A DNA stretch of 64,000 bases from positions 6,314,415 to 6,378,414 of the forward strand of contig JAKSZU010000008.1 of assembly GCA_026018925.1 (NCBI GenBank), in the 5' to 3' direction. The position numbers and the translations under genes were made by a program. Under the pieces are notes generated by a model. That model ran no database searches. It saw only the letters and a program-made list of their open reading frames with translations, and was not told the DNA's origin. The stretch comes from Tupaia tana. Its lineage: Eukaryota > Chordata > Mammalia > Scandentia > Tupaiidae. Shown here one piece after another: positions 20,058 through 31,854 of the stretch (position 1 is the stretch's first letter; each line of letters begins with the position of its first letter).

Positions 20058-22024
20058 GCATCACGTCCAACTTCAGGTGCCCTCTGCTCGTCACACTGAA
20101 CACAGGCCTGCCGTGCCCGAGCCCACAGAGGGAGGGGCAACAGGTGGGAGTTCCTAGCTCCCCTCCCCCGTCCTGCATCAGGGCTGTTTTTCTCCCAAAG
20201 CTCAGCCCAGCACGACACAGTAAAATAACCTGAACCTACTTTTCAACAATATTTTCTCCTTACCTTTACCTGGTGCCTACAGGTGTGTCAACAGTTATCT
20301 TTTCCTGGATATGTTCCAAAATGTTCTTATGCTATTTCTCTTAGGGTTTCTCCACGCTGCCCCATTCAGAAATTTTATTACTGTCTAAAGGAGAAAAAAA
20401 ATGTGCACGTGAAAATTATCATAAGAAAACCACTGATCTCCAGTCAAATCTAAACAACCTTCAAACTGTTTCCCAATTCTCCCAGACGCTGCCGTGTGAG
20501 AGGTGGGAACCCTCCCTGCACAGAGCCCCGCGCTAGAACGCCTCCACCACGCAGTCGTGTCGGTCTCCTTACCTCGAGCATCCCCGCGAGGTCACATTCT
20601 GTTAAAAACATCCTGCCCTTCTCCCTACAAAAAGGTCCCAGAGAAGCAGAGTGCAGAAGCGCTGCCACTTGCTAACTTTGCTCTGTGTTATTTACCAACC
20701 GCACAAAGAAAATGCTGTCTATTCAGAACTCATTTCAAAACTCTTTTCACTGAGAGCGAGCGAACAAGCGGGCTCATGTCCCGAGTCACAGTCATAACTC
20801 CGGAGTCCGGTGATGGCCACGGGGCCGGCGCGGAGTGGCACGGCCGCCCGGTCCGACAAGGGTCTGTTGTGAATAGTGCGAAGAGTCCAGGGGAGGGCTT
20901 CTCGTACTTTCTCACCTCAAGGTTCTTGGCTTGGCGGTCCCGACATCTCTGTCAGGAGACTGTCCTCTGTCCCCTGGGTCACGTATCCTGGACATGCACA
21001 CTGTCACCACAGGGACCAGTGGGAATCCAGTCAGCTGGCCTGGGCCTGAGGCCCACCTTGGGACTGGGTGCTGCCTTTGGCTGAGTTATTTAAACCCCTG
21101 GGGCTCTGTCACTTAGGGGTTTTGGTGATGGGAAGTACCTGTCAAAGAGGTGTGGGGGGGAGTGAAACTGCGCACCTGGGAAGTGTGGCTACTGTGCCCC
21201 CTTAGCACCCCAGGGAGCCGGACAGCCCCACCACCTCACAAACAGGCAGAGGACATAGGCCAAGACCTGTTCAAGGCCCCTGGGCCCCTCCTTCCCCGGA
21301 TCAAGTATAGAGGAAAAGATCAGGAGTAGGAAGAGGGCCTGAGAGCCCTCCCCTAGCCTGCGGGTCACGGGGTCTTCTGGGGAGGGGGCTCTGGGCTACA
21401 GGAGCCTTTAAGGCATCTTCTTGTCTGGGGAGACAGGAGATGAACCCAGAACCTCAAACAGACCTGGAGGCCGGGTCTGCCCCCAGAATCTGCCTGGACA
21501 GCAGAGCAGCTGGCAAACAGGTTTCCAAGAACTCAGACAGGTGTGTGAGGCCGGGACCAGGTGTGAGTCCTGTGGGACCTGCAGCAAACCCCGTCCAACT
21601 GGTCCGACAGGGCTCCCTGGAAGGGGAGGAGGCCCTGACAGGAGGAAGCTGGAGCCTGCTGACAAAGGCAGTCCAGGGGTCACAGGGAGGAGGTGCTCCA
21701 CAGGGACAGGGGCCCTAAGAATCAGGCTTGCTGCCCGCACCCCCTCACAGTGCTGTAGAGAGTCCTCCATGGCGTTGGCTGAAACCCACTGCCAGAGCTG
21801 AAAACAGGCTCTCCCAGCAGGTGAGAAGGGCCAGAAGCTCTTAAGGGCCCTTTCCTGCCCACCTACAGTGCGTGGGCCGGCAACCCCAGGGGGCTGTGAG
21901 AGGAATCAGGCCCAGAGCAGGGACTGTGCAGCCTCCCCTCCCTGGCAGATAGACAGGCCGTAAGAGGAGACAGGGAGGAGGTCAATTTTGACTCTTGCAT
22001 GGGACTCGACCTGTAAAGAGCCGG
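20058..22024. other. GC-rich unique DNA, no gene seen
   Basis: Moderately GC-rich, with a small CpG cluster at about 20800-20870 (CGGGGCCGGCGCGG-like). Frames up to 193 codons (20503-21084) are open by composition. No recognised protein family, start context or splice pattern. Confidence 0.5.
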
Positions 22025-22330
22025 AATGAGATTGTCCCTGTGCTTCAAGTTGAGCAAGAAGGCTTTGGTGTTACCTGAGAATGGACAGCAGGGCCCCGGA
22101 GCAGCCACGAAGTTCTTCATGGACAGAACGAGGCTGCCTGTGGTTACCGTCCTGCTTCTCCAACGTGTCTATTCCTCCAGACACACAGGAGAGACTCCCC
22201 TGCTAGGCATGAAGCTCCAGGGGGACAGGGACCCTGTGTTTTATGTACCTCGAGGTTTCCCCAGCGTCAGACGTAACGTGTGGGCCCAGGCAGCCAAGCT
22301 TTACTCGGTTGTTTTATTTAAAGCCATTCC
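22025..22330. other. Unique DNA with weak old-repeat trace
   Basis: GGCATGAAGCTCCAGGGGGA and CAGGGACCCTGTGTTTTATG recall the GAGGGCAGGGAC motif of old mammalian repeats such as MIR or L2. Too decayed to assign. Confidence 0.3.
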
Positions 22331-22419
22331 TGTTCATCGTGGTCTTTCTGGAAAAATCTAGAATATTTTCTCCCAAACTTTTTTTATCACTTCTGAGATA
22401 TTCTAGATACTAAATGTTT

Positions 22420-22654
22420 TTTAAATTTATTTCTTTATTTCATGAGGGTGAGCAACAGAGGAAGATAAGCACCCTCAAAAGGGTCTCACACTGATACCCT
22501 CACCCCACACCCCCAAACTTCTTAGCCAGCCAGGACCTCGGGTGCCCGTGCCTGGGCCAGCAGGTCCACCAGGAAACCAAACCCATAATCTCCAGCATGG
22601 ATCCAGCTTTATTTGAACAGCACGCTATTCCTGTGCTACAAAGCTGACCCCCCC
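22420..22654 (-). mobile_element. SINE-2 type element, antisense
   Basis: TTATTTCTTTATTTCATGAG opens, then AAGCACCCTCAAAAGGGTCT (complement of the conserved middle of this group), CTTAGCCAGCCAGGACC and a weak B-box complement near GGAAACCAAACCC. It ends near the C10 run. Confidence 0.55.
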
Positions 22655-22896
22655 CCCCTTTTTTAAGGTTTATGCCATAGGACAAATGTGCACACCAGAG
22701 AAAGAGAAAGAAAGAGCAAGACGGAAGCCCTCGGGGGGATGGGCTTCCACAATCCCTTCTCCCCCATTCTTCTCTTAGGATTTTGGACACACGTGACACG
22801 TGCCTGGTGTGGTTTCAAGTCACCAGGTTCTGGGACTGAAAATGCGGTAGACCGTGTGGGAGTCCAGCACCTCAGTCACCATGCCACCTGCTGGCC
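22655..22896 (-). mobile_element. tSINE-O, antisense
   Basis: TTAAGGTTTATGCCATAGGA to ATGCCACCTGCTGGCCCC. The middle keeps CAATCCCTTCTCCCCCATTC. The palindrome has decayed to CTCGGGGGGAT. Confidence 0.78.
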
Positions 22897-24599
22897 CCCC
22901 ACCCCCGTGCCTCTCCAGCCCTGTCTCCTACAGACAACTTTATCCACATCAGGCAGTAGATCTGGGAGGCACAGCTGAGACTTTTGCCCATGTTTTGAGT
23001 GCCTGTAATCAAAAGAAGACTGATCAAAGAACACCTTAGCTTAGCGTGTCTGAGAAGCTCAAGGAACATCGCAGAGCTCTAGTGGGCTCCTCTGTGTGGA
23101 TCAACATCCGTCTCTTTTTTGAGAAGGTCCCCATTCGCTTCTTCTCTGTTACGGGTTGCAGACAAGTTCAAGTGTTTTGAATGGCACAGAAGCGATTTCC
23201 TTTTGGCCAAAAGAGAAACTCGGGGTAAGAAAACATCAGAGGCAAGCCTCCTCGTGAGCTTCCCAAACTGAGCAAGTTTGGGTGCAGCATATGCAGTCTC
23301 AGTTTGGAAACCACAATATGCTGCTCCTCCCTCACTCGAGGACGGGACAGAAATGTTGTCGCTGAACCAGCCGAGGGAAATATGCTCGCTCACTGCTTCC
23401 CAGACAGACGCGCGGCCCGACTTCTACTGCTGCCCGCTGTCAGACGGGGATGGCTCCCTACCTACAACGTGGAACTATCTGGTCACTTGCTAAGCGATGA
23501 CAGACACGAGGGCCATGCGTGGAGAGACGAGGTGGTTACCTGGCGAAGTACGGACCCAAACCAAGAACAGCTGTTGCCTAAGAAAACTGAGAAATGCTAG
23601 GCAAAGTCCCTTCCTTGGGGGGAAAACGGACGCGTGCAGAGGAGGAGTGTGTGGTGTCGAGCAGACCTTTGGTGCCTTGATTGGATTCAGACAGTGAAAT
23701 ACAAACTATTCATTCCCTTTGTTATGGAAAGTGGAGCCTTCTCTGGTAGTAACTTTGAGACCCAGGCTAGATACACGTGACAAAGGCAGAGGAACTTGTA
23801 CTGGAGCTATGTCCAGTGACAGCGCCTCTGAGAGAAACACCAAGGCCTTCCTCCGGAGGACAAGCATGGGCTTCTTCCCGCTTCCATCTCTCTTCATTGA
23901 GGAAACTGTTCAAGAGACCCTTCCTCCACCCAGATGCAAATCCCACTGGCTCATCCATCAGCTCTCTTGACTTGGAGCACAGAACAAGTCTTTCTGTCTG
24001 TAAGCACCTATTGTTCAGGGCGATGGCCTGGGGAAGTTGACGTTGAATTCGCAGTACTGTCTGCACACAAATAAACGCTCACTCCTCAACCGTAAGCTGT
24101 GACTGTGAGCGATGTGGGAGCCTTCTAGCAAGATGGCAGGAGCTAGACAGCGCTTCACAAAATGTGCTGTGAGATTCTGAATTCCTGGCTGCTTCCAAGT
24201 ATGTGCTACTGAGTAAAAAAATGGCCATTTTTATTAAGTACTCATTTAAAAAAAATCCATAAAACAGTCATATAGCTTGTATTCTGTTCATAAATAATTG
24301 CTCTTAAGATTTGCACTTCCCCCCTCTGGAATACTATTCCTTCAGAGAACTGAACAGCCAAGTTCAGCCTACCTTTAACCCCCAAACACTGGCCCGGAGG
24401 AGCTGACATGACAAGGTGATAACTTAGTCATTATGGACAAGGACACCATTTTCTATGAAGAACTGCACCCCAGCAAAACGGGGAACGACTCCCATGTTCA
24501 GATTCCACGGCTTTAACTCTCAGCTTTCTAAAGATGTCTTTTGGAGCCTGCTGGCAGCACTGGCAAAGACGAAAAAGAAAGGGTTTTACTGACAACCTT
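22897..24599. other. Unique DNA, no gene seen
   Basis: No repeat recognised. Several 60-100-codon frames on both strands are unrecognised. A polyadenylation-like AAATAAA lies at 24070. An isolated transcript end cannot be argued from this alone. Confidence 0.5.
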
Positions 24600-25905
24600 C
24601 AAAGTACGGCTAGCCCTCCCACCTCCGCCACGCCGCAAAATGCACAGCCCGTCGGTCGGCTGGGTCAGGGCTTCGATGATGGGTGAGAGAAAGCGGCCAG
24701 GCCACCGCAGCCACGTGTCTGCAACGCTGTGTGAACCTGGGCCAGGGAGCCCACGTATTCCCGATTCTTTTCCCTTGACGCATGCCAATGTTTTTTAATT
24801 CTTTGAGAAACCAGTGGGTGGGCACAGATGGGAAGTGGGAAGCTGCAAAGGGGAAGAAGATGGTATTGGAGTAGAACGCAGAGCCCAGCGCGCCTCCCCA
24901 GGCGCGTCCTCGCGGGCCCAGATGGCGCGGCCACTCCGCACGCCCCTCCGCCTGGCACCTTCGCTTCCGCCGCGGCCTATGGGCTGCTCGCTCCCTCTCT
25001 CGGCACCCACAGCCCGCTCCCGGGATTCGTCTGCCCGCCACCGGCCACCGCGCGACCTATACCCTGTGCACACAGCAGACACCCAAGCGCAGCCGGTTTT
25101 TAGAAAGCAAGCTAGAGCTGCTCTCCAGCGCTGTGAAAGGCCTGCCTCTTCGTTAGGGTTTTAAACTCGCAACTTAACGCCCTTAATTTAAAAACCTTTA
25201 CTTCCACCTTCACGTGAAACCTGAGCTCTGTTAGGGAAGGGGCTCTGGCTTAGATGTCCGGAAAATGCAAAGCAGTGCTCTCCTGGCATGTCCCAGCAAA
25301 TGCCATCAGCCTAGGAACACTCCGCCGCCTGCAGTTGGGCGACTCCGAGCTCAGCGCACGTTCGAGCACCGGCAGGGGCCTCTGTGCACAGGACTGCGGG
25401 GCGGCTGCTCTGCAAGCTCCGGAGTGGCTGGCCTGTGACGCAACCGCCCCGGGGCTCGGCCTCCGCCACGCTGCCCTACAGGGCCCAGGGGTAGTCTGCG
25501 CTCTTTGTCGATGGAAGAGACCAAGTCAGTGAGGAGGAGATTGAAAGACATTGATCAGACTACGCGGCAGCCGGGGTCCGCCCTCCGGGCACCTCGGCCA
25601 AGCCCTGGTTGTTGGGGACCCCTCGCAGACTCGGGCTTGCGCCCCTGGGTGTGAGATGGCAGGAAGGCGGTCCCCGTGAGGTGAGTGGGAGGATGGAAGG
25701 GGGCAAGGCTGGGCCCGGTGGGCAGCTGCTGCTGCAGCCCTGGCTCCCTCCTCTTCCTCGGCCAGCCAGGTGGGCCCCTCTGCAGCTGCGCACAGCGACT
25801 GGAAGAGGAGAACGAGCCTGTGACTCGGCACCTGGGCCGCGGGCATGAAAACCACGTCCCAAAGCTGCCGGCGGAGCGCGGCGGCTCCCTGTACCAGGGC
25901 GGCAG
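24600..25905. promoter_or_regulatory. CpG-island-like segment, candidate promoter
   Basis: Dense CpG and high GC, strongest from about 24880 to 25060 and 25320 to 25880, against AT-rich flanks and without any SINE. AGATGGCGCGGCC near 24920 resembles a YY1-type element. GTGAGGTGAGTGGG at about 25677-25690 fits a plus-strand splice donor. Frames on both strands (up to 143 codons, 24610-25041 minus) look like GC-driven openness. Which strand, if any, is transcribed cannot be told. Confidence 0.55.
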
Positions 25906-25964
25906 GACCTTTCCTCCGTGTTGAACCGTGCTCCCACCCAGACCGAATGTCCGAGGGCGGGTGT

Positions 25965-26150
25965 TAAGAGGCTGACTTCCGGCTCTGCAGCCCCTACTTA
26001 CGTGACCATGCGCCTAAGCTGTGCCCCAGTTTCCTCCACGTGATAACAATTCTACTCTCCAGGTGGTGTCCTGGGATTGAACTCATTTGTGCAAAGTGCT
26101 TAGGACCGTGCCTGCTCCCACTAAGAGCTGTCTCCACCTAGTCAGTGACC
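25965..26150 (+). mobile_element. MIR SINE
   Basis: CCGGCTCTGCAGCCCCTACT, TACGTGACCATGCGCCTAAG, CCCCAGTTTCCTCCACGTGA and CAAAGTGCTTAGGACCGTGC follow the order of the MIR core and 3' half. Confidence 0.75.
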
Positions 26151-26756
26151 CCGCTGCTGACGCTGAGGCGCTGCAGACCCCACACCCGCACTGACTCCCC
26201 TCACCCTGCGGTGGCCCAAGGCAGCATCCAAAGGACCCCCACCTAGAACACCGCACAAAATGCTGATTTGGGATCCCCTGAAACAGCCCAGGAGAATGAT
26301 AAGTTTCAGGTGTAGAGTTTACAGCGGGTACCTCGGGCCAGTGCGCTCCCACAGCGGCTCCCTTACAGGCCTGGGCCACGGCAGCCTGGTCCGGGAGCTC
26401 TGTGGGCATCAAGCGGTCAGCAAGCCCCTATCTGTGGCCCGCGCTGGGGTCCAGGCAGTGGGTAGGGTCCCCAGGCCCCGCTGGCAGAAGGGGCCACCTC
26501 CACCCGGGCAGGGCCTGCAGTCTAGCCCTCCAGGTAGAAGGAACAAATAAAACACCGCAGGGGGTGTTGGCAAGGAGGAGGAGTGCTGTGCTGTGGAGCA
26601 AGTAGGGAGATTCTCCCCTTCCAGACCCTCAAAGGGCTGCCCTGGAGGAACCTTTTAGTCCGGGGGGGAGGGGGGGGGGAGACGGGGACGGACTGTGCTG
26701 ACCAGGCCAGAGACCCACAGCATGGCCTGGGGAAGGGCCCCTCAGGAGAAGCTGGG
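26151..26756. other. GC-rich unique DNA
   Basis: No gene or repeat recognised. A G-rich run (GGGGGGGAGGGGGGGGG-like) lies at 26661-26682. Confidence 0.5.
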
Positions 26757-27000
26757 GCCAGCCACTGTGGTGCAGGGGTGAGGACCCCGCTGTGGGTCCC
26801 TGGCTGCCGGGAGGCCTGGGGTTGCTTCCTGGCTCAGCCTAAACAGCCAGGTGCTGTGGTCCCAGCTCACTGGGGTCTGGGGCAGAAACGATCCGATAGG
26901 ACCCTGTCAAAATCCCCTCTCCCTCCCACACGTCTCGTGCTTTCCCTTTCGCTCTGTGTCTCTCTCACTCATAGAAGAAATAAATAAGTGACATTTTTTA
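26757..27000 (+). mobile_element. SINE-2 type element
   Basis: GGGGCCAGCCACTGTGGTGC head, GGGAGGCCTGGGGTTGCTTC weak B box, CTTTCGCTCTGTGTCTCTCT tract and GAAGAAATAAATAAGTGACA tail. Shares its head plan with the element at 12.55 kb. Confidence 0.65.
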
Positions 27001-27473
27001 AAAGTGGCGGGGAGAAGGGAGAAGCAGGTGGAAACAGGTGAAGGCAACGGGGCAGGGACGGTCCCCAAGGCGGACGGCTGGGCAGAGGGAGGGCCCGGCT
27101 CCGGAGCCTGGGCCTGCATGGACCAGCCACAGGCCGGCCTCCTGGGCTCTGCGCCTCAGGGGGCCTCATCCCGAGATCGCAATGTTCCCTTTAAGGACAG
27201 GGAAAGGAGCCCATGGACTGTGCCCAGGAAAAGTTACAGACAGCCCTGAGTCAGATGGCACAAGGCCACAGGCTGTACTGCACCCACAGCATGTTAGCAG
27301 CCTGCACTCAGCCTCCTCCTGCCTCGGACGCTCTTCAGCAGAACGTGAATTTCTACGTTGTGCTCCCAAGGAAGAGTTCTGCAAAAGTCTATACGTTACA
27401 CCAATTCATTAAAAACAAGCAAACAAAAAGAAAGCATTTAAGTTTTTCAGAGTTGAGGATTTTTTTAGGGGGG
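27001..27473. other. Unique DNA, no gene seen
   Basis: No repeat recognised. The 124-codon frame at 27038-27412 has no known family. Confidence 0.5.
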
Positions 27474-27479
27474 TGGGAA

Positions 27480-27727
27480 AAGAGGTTTTTGCTACAGGGC
27501 ACGTGTGCTCACCAGAAAGACAGAGAGAGACAGAGAGACAGAAAGTGAGAAATCACCCCCCGGGGGGGATGGCCATGCCACAATCCCTTCTCCTCCATTC
27601 TCCTCTCAGGATCTTGGGCACGCACGCACACATGCCCGGCGTGAGTTTAAGTCACTGGGTCTGGGACTTGAATTGCAGTCGATTACATGGGAGTCCAGCG
27701 ACATAGCCATTATGCCAACTGCTGGTC
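27480..27727 (-). mobile_element. tSINE-L, antisense
   Basis: GAGGTTTTTGCTACAGGGCA to GCCAACTGCTGGTC. Target duplication GAGGATTTTTTA / TCGATTTTTTA. Confidence 0.9.
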
Positions 27728-27734
27728 TCGATTT

Positions 27735-27966
27735 TTTATCATTTTAAAAATGTATTTGTTTTATTTATTTTATGTGTGTGAAAGAGAGAGGCACCTTCAA
27801 CAGGCTCTTGTCACACTGTGTTCCCCACCTGGCCAGCAGCCAGGATTGCGGGCACACATGCTTCATGTCAGCCGGGGGTCTCAGGATCAGAGCCCTGGTC
27901 GTCCCCGTGGCCCCCACGTCACAGGGCGGTGTGCTTCCTTCCATTGGCGGCAGTGCAGCTGGGCCA
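27735..27966 (-). mobile_element. SINE-2 type element, antisense
   Basis: TATTTGTTTTATTTATTTTA, GAGAGAGGCACCTTCAACAG, GTTCCCCACCTGGCCAGCAG, CATGTCAGCCGGGGGTCTCA, ending GGCAGTGCAGCTGGGCC. Same group as the element at 50.2 kb. It lies directly beyond a tSINE-L. Confidence 0.62.
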
Positions 27967-28577
27967 TGTTTGTTTTGTAACCTCTCTTGTTAATGAGGAT
28001 CTTTTAAAAAGACTAATTCAATGATCCTGAGTGATGAACTAGGATTTTCATTCAAAATCTTGAAAATGTAACAAACATGTATAAAGCAAATAAGGTCTTA
28101 TTTTGAGTCATAGTCAACCTGTAATTAGTCTGAGCTAATAAACCAGCACGATAGGAAAGATTGTAAAAGGGAGCCTCCTGTATTCCTTCACTTAGTCACG
28201 GTAAGCGCAACGTATGTGCTTTGCCTTTCAAAGCAGGTATCAGCCTAGATCTCAGATAGAAGTCCCCAGTCCTACACCTGCCATGGCATGTGTGGGGAGA
28301 GCCTATTATCAGCTCAGAGACTTCCAGGCCTTGGCCACCAAATAGCTAGGTGACAGTGAGTTGAGTGACATGGATGACTTTAAGAGACCCACTCTCAATT
28401 AGAGTTGAAAATCTAAAAACAAAACAAACAGAACCCCTAACAATTAGCCTGGCCTTGGTTCAATGCAAAAGGCACCCGCTGCCCCAGGTCCTGAGGGAAG
28501 CTATGCTGCAACCCTTTAAGGAGCGCACCCTCTCTGGAGCAGGACTCTCCTTACTTCTCGGGGGAGTCTCTGGTCTC
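27967..28577. other. Unique AT-rich DNA
   Basis: No repeat or gene recognised. Confidence 0.5.
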
Positions 28578-28815
28578 AGCCCAGCCACGGGGGTGCAGTG
28601 GGTAGCGCACTGAACAGTGCCGGAGGCCACGAGGCTGACCGTGGTCCAGATCTGTGGCGCAGGCAGTCTGAACACGCCAGGTGCAAGCCCAAGCTATTGA
28701 GGGGCTAGAGGGCCGGGGGAGGGTGATGGCAGTGTGACGGGAGCCCATCCAGGGGCTTCTCTTTCCTTTTCTTTCTCCTCTCTTGCTCACATGTGCACTC
28801 TTTTTAAAAGTTTAT
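28578..28815 (+). mobile_element. SINE-2 type element
   Basis: CACGGGGGTGCAGTGGGTAG head, GAGGCTGACCGTGGTCCAGA, GAACACGCCAGGTGCAAGCC, then a CT-rich stretch and CTCACATGTGCACTCTTTTT. Strongly decayed. Confidence 0.5.
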
Positions 28816-29281
28816 TTGTGAGAATCTCTGATCTTATGAAAAGAAGAAAAATCACTCACTTTTTCTTACCTTCCCACCTCCACGCCCGCCATCTCCAACA
28901 CTACAGAGAAGGGCAGGGCTTTACGCAGAAGAGCTGGCAGTGTGTAAGACTTACCTCCCCCTGCCTCGGGGGCTGCACTGAGCTCTGCTCCTGTGCCTGG
29001 CTTCATCACAGCTGCAAAGGGAGGTGGGGGTGGGGGAGAGCGAAGGGGGTAGGAGCGGGGTTTGTGGGGCTGCTGGATTCTGGGGCATGCTCTGGAGCTA
29101 CAGGGAGCTCCGCCCTGGGGCCCATGGGGACGGCAGTGGCTGGCCTGAACGAACCCTCCATGTACAGAAGGCCCGGCGACCGGACACCTGTTTGTGGGTC
29201 CCAGGACCTCCCCCAGTGGGAAGGAGTCTGGGTGGGCTACAGTGCAGATGCGACCACGTCCCTCCTGCCAGATTTTTGGAG
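28816..29281. other. Unique DNA, no gene seen
   Basis: A 214-codon plus-strand frame spans 28734-29378, but both of its ends run through SINE sequence, which argues against a real exon. Confidence 0.5.
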
Positions 29282-29463
29282 GAAAAAATCATCCCCAAGG
29301 GTGATGGCCATGCCACAATCCCTTCTCCTCCATTCTCCTCTCAAGATTTTGTGCATGCATGCACATGGCCCAGCATGAGTTTCAAGCTGCCGGGTTCAGG
29401 ACTCAAAACACAGTAAACCGCGTGAGAGTTCAGCACTTAACCACTACACCACCTGCTGGCCCC
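29282..29463 (-). mobile_element. tSINE-O, antisense, 3' part missing
   Basis: Begins abruptly at AAAATCATCCCCAAGGGTGA, so the tail and pyrimidine tract are lost, while middle and head (ending ACCACCTGCTGGCCCC) are present. The loss is at the SINE 3' side, which a normal priming event cannot produce; a later deletion is likely. Confidence 0.75.
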
Positions 29464-29484
29464 AGAATGATATGGGATTTTTGG

Positions 29485-29734
29485 TTGTTTTTTAAGAGAG
29501 ACTTTTGCTATAGGGCCCATGTGCTTGCCAGAGACAAGAGAGAGACAGAAAGTGAGAAATCACCTCCCAGGGAGGATGGCCATGCAGCAATCCCTTCTCC
29601 TCCATTCTCCTCTTGGGATTTTGAGCATGCACGCATGCAGGCCTGGCATGAGTTTCAAGCCACTGTGTCCAGGACTCAAACTGTGGTCAACCATGTGAGA
29701 GTCCAGCGCCACAACCAGTGTGCCTGCGGATCCC
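29485..29734 (-). mobile_element. tSINE-O, antisense
   Basis: GAGAGACTTTTGCTATAGGG to GTGCCTGCGGATCCC. Target duplication AATGATATGGG / AATGATGTGTT. Confidence 0.82.
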
Positions 29735-30246
29735 AAATGATGTGTTTTTAAAGAACTGTTTAACCATAGCTTTGCCATTTCTCTCTGAATCCCAAGCGTA
29801 CATGCTCCTGAACACTTCAGTGCATTCACAGAAACCCAGGAGCAGACAGAGCCCTGAGGAATGGCAACTGGCATGCTTTTTAAAAACTATTCTTCTCTCC
29901 AAAACATAATCTGGAAAACTTGCAGATAATAATACATGTTATTCACTTCCTACACAGAAATTAAGAGAATTAACTAAAATACATGATTTATGGTCATTCC
30001 CAAATAGAAAATAAGAGCAGCATTTGCATTTACGAAAGACGGAGCCTTTAAAAATAGAATAAGGCATAGGTATTTATCACTGGAAAAAAACCTTTTGAAA
30101 CCTAATCATATCAACATAATATTGTACAGTCTTTGAAGAGAAGTTTCACAGCTGATTTATCCTTGTAAACCTATAGAACCTAGCAACATTTTGGGGTGAA
30201 TATTGCCTCAACAAATGAATTACTTATATGAAAATCTCCACCCACA
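29735..30246. other. Unique DNA, no gene seen
   Basis: AT-rich from about 29890 onward. No repeat recognised. Confidence 0.5.
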
Positions 30247-30512
30247 GGGACTAGCAGTTAGCATAATGGCTATGTCACTGGACTCCCACGTAGTCGACCG
30301 CGGTTCACGTCCCGGACCTGGTGGCTTAAAACTCATGCCAGGTGTGTGTGCGTGCGTGCCCAAGATCCCGAGAGGAGAATGGAGGAGAAGGGATTATGGC
30401 ATGGCCATCCCCCCTGGGGGGTGATTTCTCTCTTTCTGTCTCTCTGTCTCTCTCTGTCTCTTTGGCGAGCACATGCGCCCTATAGCAAAAACCTCTAAAA
30501 AAAAATAATAAA
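30247..30512 (+). mobile_element. tSINE-L, full length
   Basis: GGGACTAGCAGTTAGCATAA head, GGTTCACGTCCC B box, C6-T-G6 palindrome, CCCTATAGCAAAAACCTCT tail. Target duplication AAAATCTCCACCCACAG / AAAATCCCCACCGACAG. Confidence 0.93.
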
Positions 30513-30667
30513 ATCCCCACCGACAGACATTGGAGGCGAATGAACACTGGAATCAGGAACTGAACAAAGCAGAATTAGATGAACCTTAGGGTATAATTCT
30601 TCTCACCCTCCATGTTTCATGGGCATCAAAGTGCCTATGGGTTCCTGCTAAAAATATAGATTTTATG

Positions 30668-30922
30668 AGGCCAGCAGAGGGTGTAATGGTTACATTGCTG
30701 GACTGCCACGTGGCCCACCACGGTTTGATTCCAGTACCTGGTAGCTTGAAAATCATGCCAGGTGCATGTGCTTGTGTGCTCAAATCCCAGGAGGAGAATG
30801 GAGGAGAAGGGATTGCAGCATGGCCATTCCCTGGGGAGGTGATTTCTCACTTTCCCTCTCACCATCTCTCTCTCTCTCTCTCCAGAGAGCACACATGCCC
30901 TATGGCAAAAAAAACCTCTTAA
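30668..30922 (+). mobile_element. tSINE-O
   Basis: GGCCAGCAGAGGGTGTAATG head, GGTTTGATTCCA B box, CCCAGGAGGAGAATGGAGGA middle, CCCTATGGCAAAAAAAACCT tail. The palindrome is reduced to CCCTGGGGAGG. Confidence 0.83.
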
Positions 30923-31015
30923 GATAGATGATTGATAGATAGATAGATATAGATAGATAGATAGATAGATAGAGCTAGATAGCTAGCTAGATATCGGTAT
31001 AGATATAGATAGATG
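30923..31015. repeat. (GATA)n microsatellite
   Basis: GATA/TAGA units with GCTA interruptions, grown from the A-tail of the preceding SINE. Confidence 0.92.
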
Positions 31016-31039
31016 ATCGATTTCCCCTCCTCACTCCCC

Positions 31040-31115
31040 ACTTGCAGGAGATTTTGATTCAGTACATTGGTACTGAGCCCAGGAACCTGCATTTTCATGA
31101 GGCCCCAACAGAACA
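31040..31115 (-). mobile_element. MER5-like hAT fossil
   Basis: GAGATTTTGATTCAGTACAT, CTGAGCCCAGGAACCTGCAT and TTTCATGAGGCCCCAACAGA follow the complement of MER5A-type non-autonomous hAT elements. Confidence 0.55.
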
Positions 31116-31548
31116 CTTCCTACATCTCTGTAATGGACCTATTTGGGTCCTCCCAGCCTTCACATGTGGAACCCCCACTCCATACCCCAGCAGGTGGTAG
31201 TAGATAGAGATATGGTCTTAAAGAGGGATTAAGTTAAAATGCAGTCATAGGGCCCTAGTGCAGACTGATAGGTGACTTTAGAAGAGGAAATCTGGACAGA
31301 CATGTGGAGAGGGAGACCTGCCCAACACGAAGTCCCTCACCCTGTGGGGATCAGCCAGCCACCACGCCCACAGGGCAGTTTCTTAGGATGAATCCAGACA
31401 GGCGGGAATGAAGCTCCATCCTCGAGGTGGAGGCGACAGAGATGCTCACACCGACACAGACACAGCCTCCCGCTTGTCTCTCTGGAGAACCAGGTACTGC
31501 AGTCTCTGGAAACAGCAGGCATGACGCTGCTCCGATACTTCTCCTTTC
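31116..31548. other. Unique DNA, no gene seen
   Basis: No repeat recognised. Short frames only. Confidence 0.5.
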
Positions 31549-31564
31549 AAAAAGCAACGATCCT

Positions 31565-31800
31565 GGGACCAGCAGTTAGCGTAATGGCTATGTCGCTGGA
31601 CTCCCATGTAGTCAACAACAGTTCAAGTCTCAGACCTGGTGGCTTAAACTCATGCCGGACATGTGTGCGTGCGTGCCCAAGATCCCGAGAGGAGAATGGA
31701 GGAGAAGGGATTGTGACGTGGCCATGCCCCTTGAGGGGTGATTTCTCGCTTTCTGTCTCTCTGTCTCTCTCTGTCTTTCTGGCAAGTGTACATGCCCTAC

Positions 31801-31853
<53 letters not shown>
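31565..31853 (+). mobile_element. tSINE-L with a 50-base uninterrupted poly-A
   Basis: GGGACCAGCAGTTAGCGTAA head, GTTCAAGTCTC B box, CCCTTGAGGGGTG (decayed palindrome), CCCTACAGT then 50 A at 31804-31853. Target duplication AGCAACGATCCTG / AGCACCGATCCTG. The long pure tail suggests recent insertion, though several head CpGs are already lost. Confidence 0.93.

Positions 31854-31854
<1 letters not shown>

Noticed and set aside
24610..25082. Overlapping minus-strand frames of 95-143 codons in the CpG-rich segment
   Set aside because: GC-rich DNA lacks stops by chance. Several frames on both strands are open at once and none shows a known domain.
28734..29378. 214-codon plus-strand frame
   Set aside because: Both ends lie in SINE sequence and the middle has no recognised family or splice signals.
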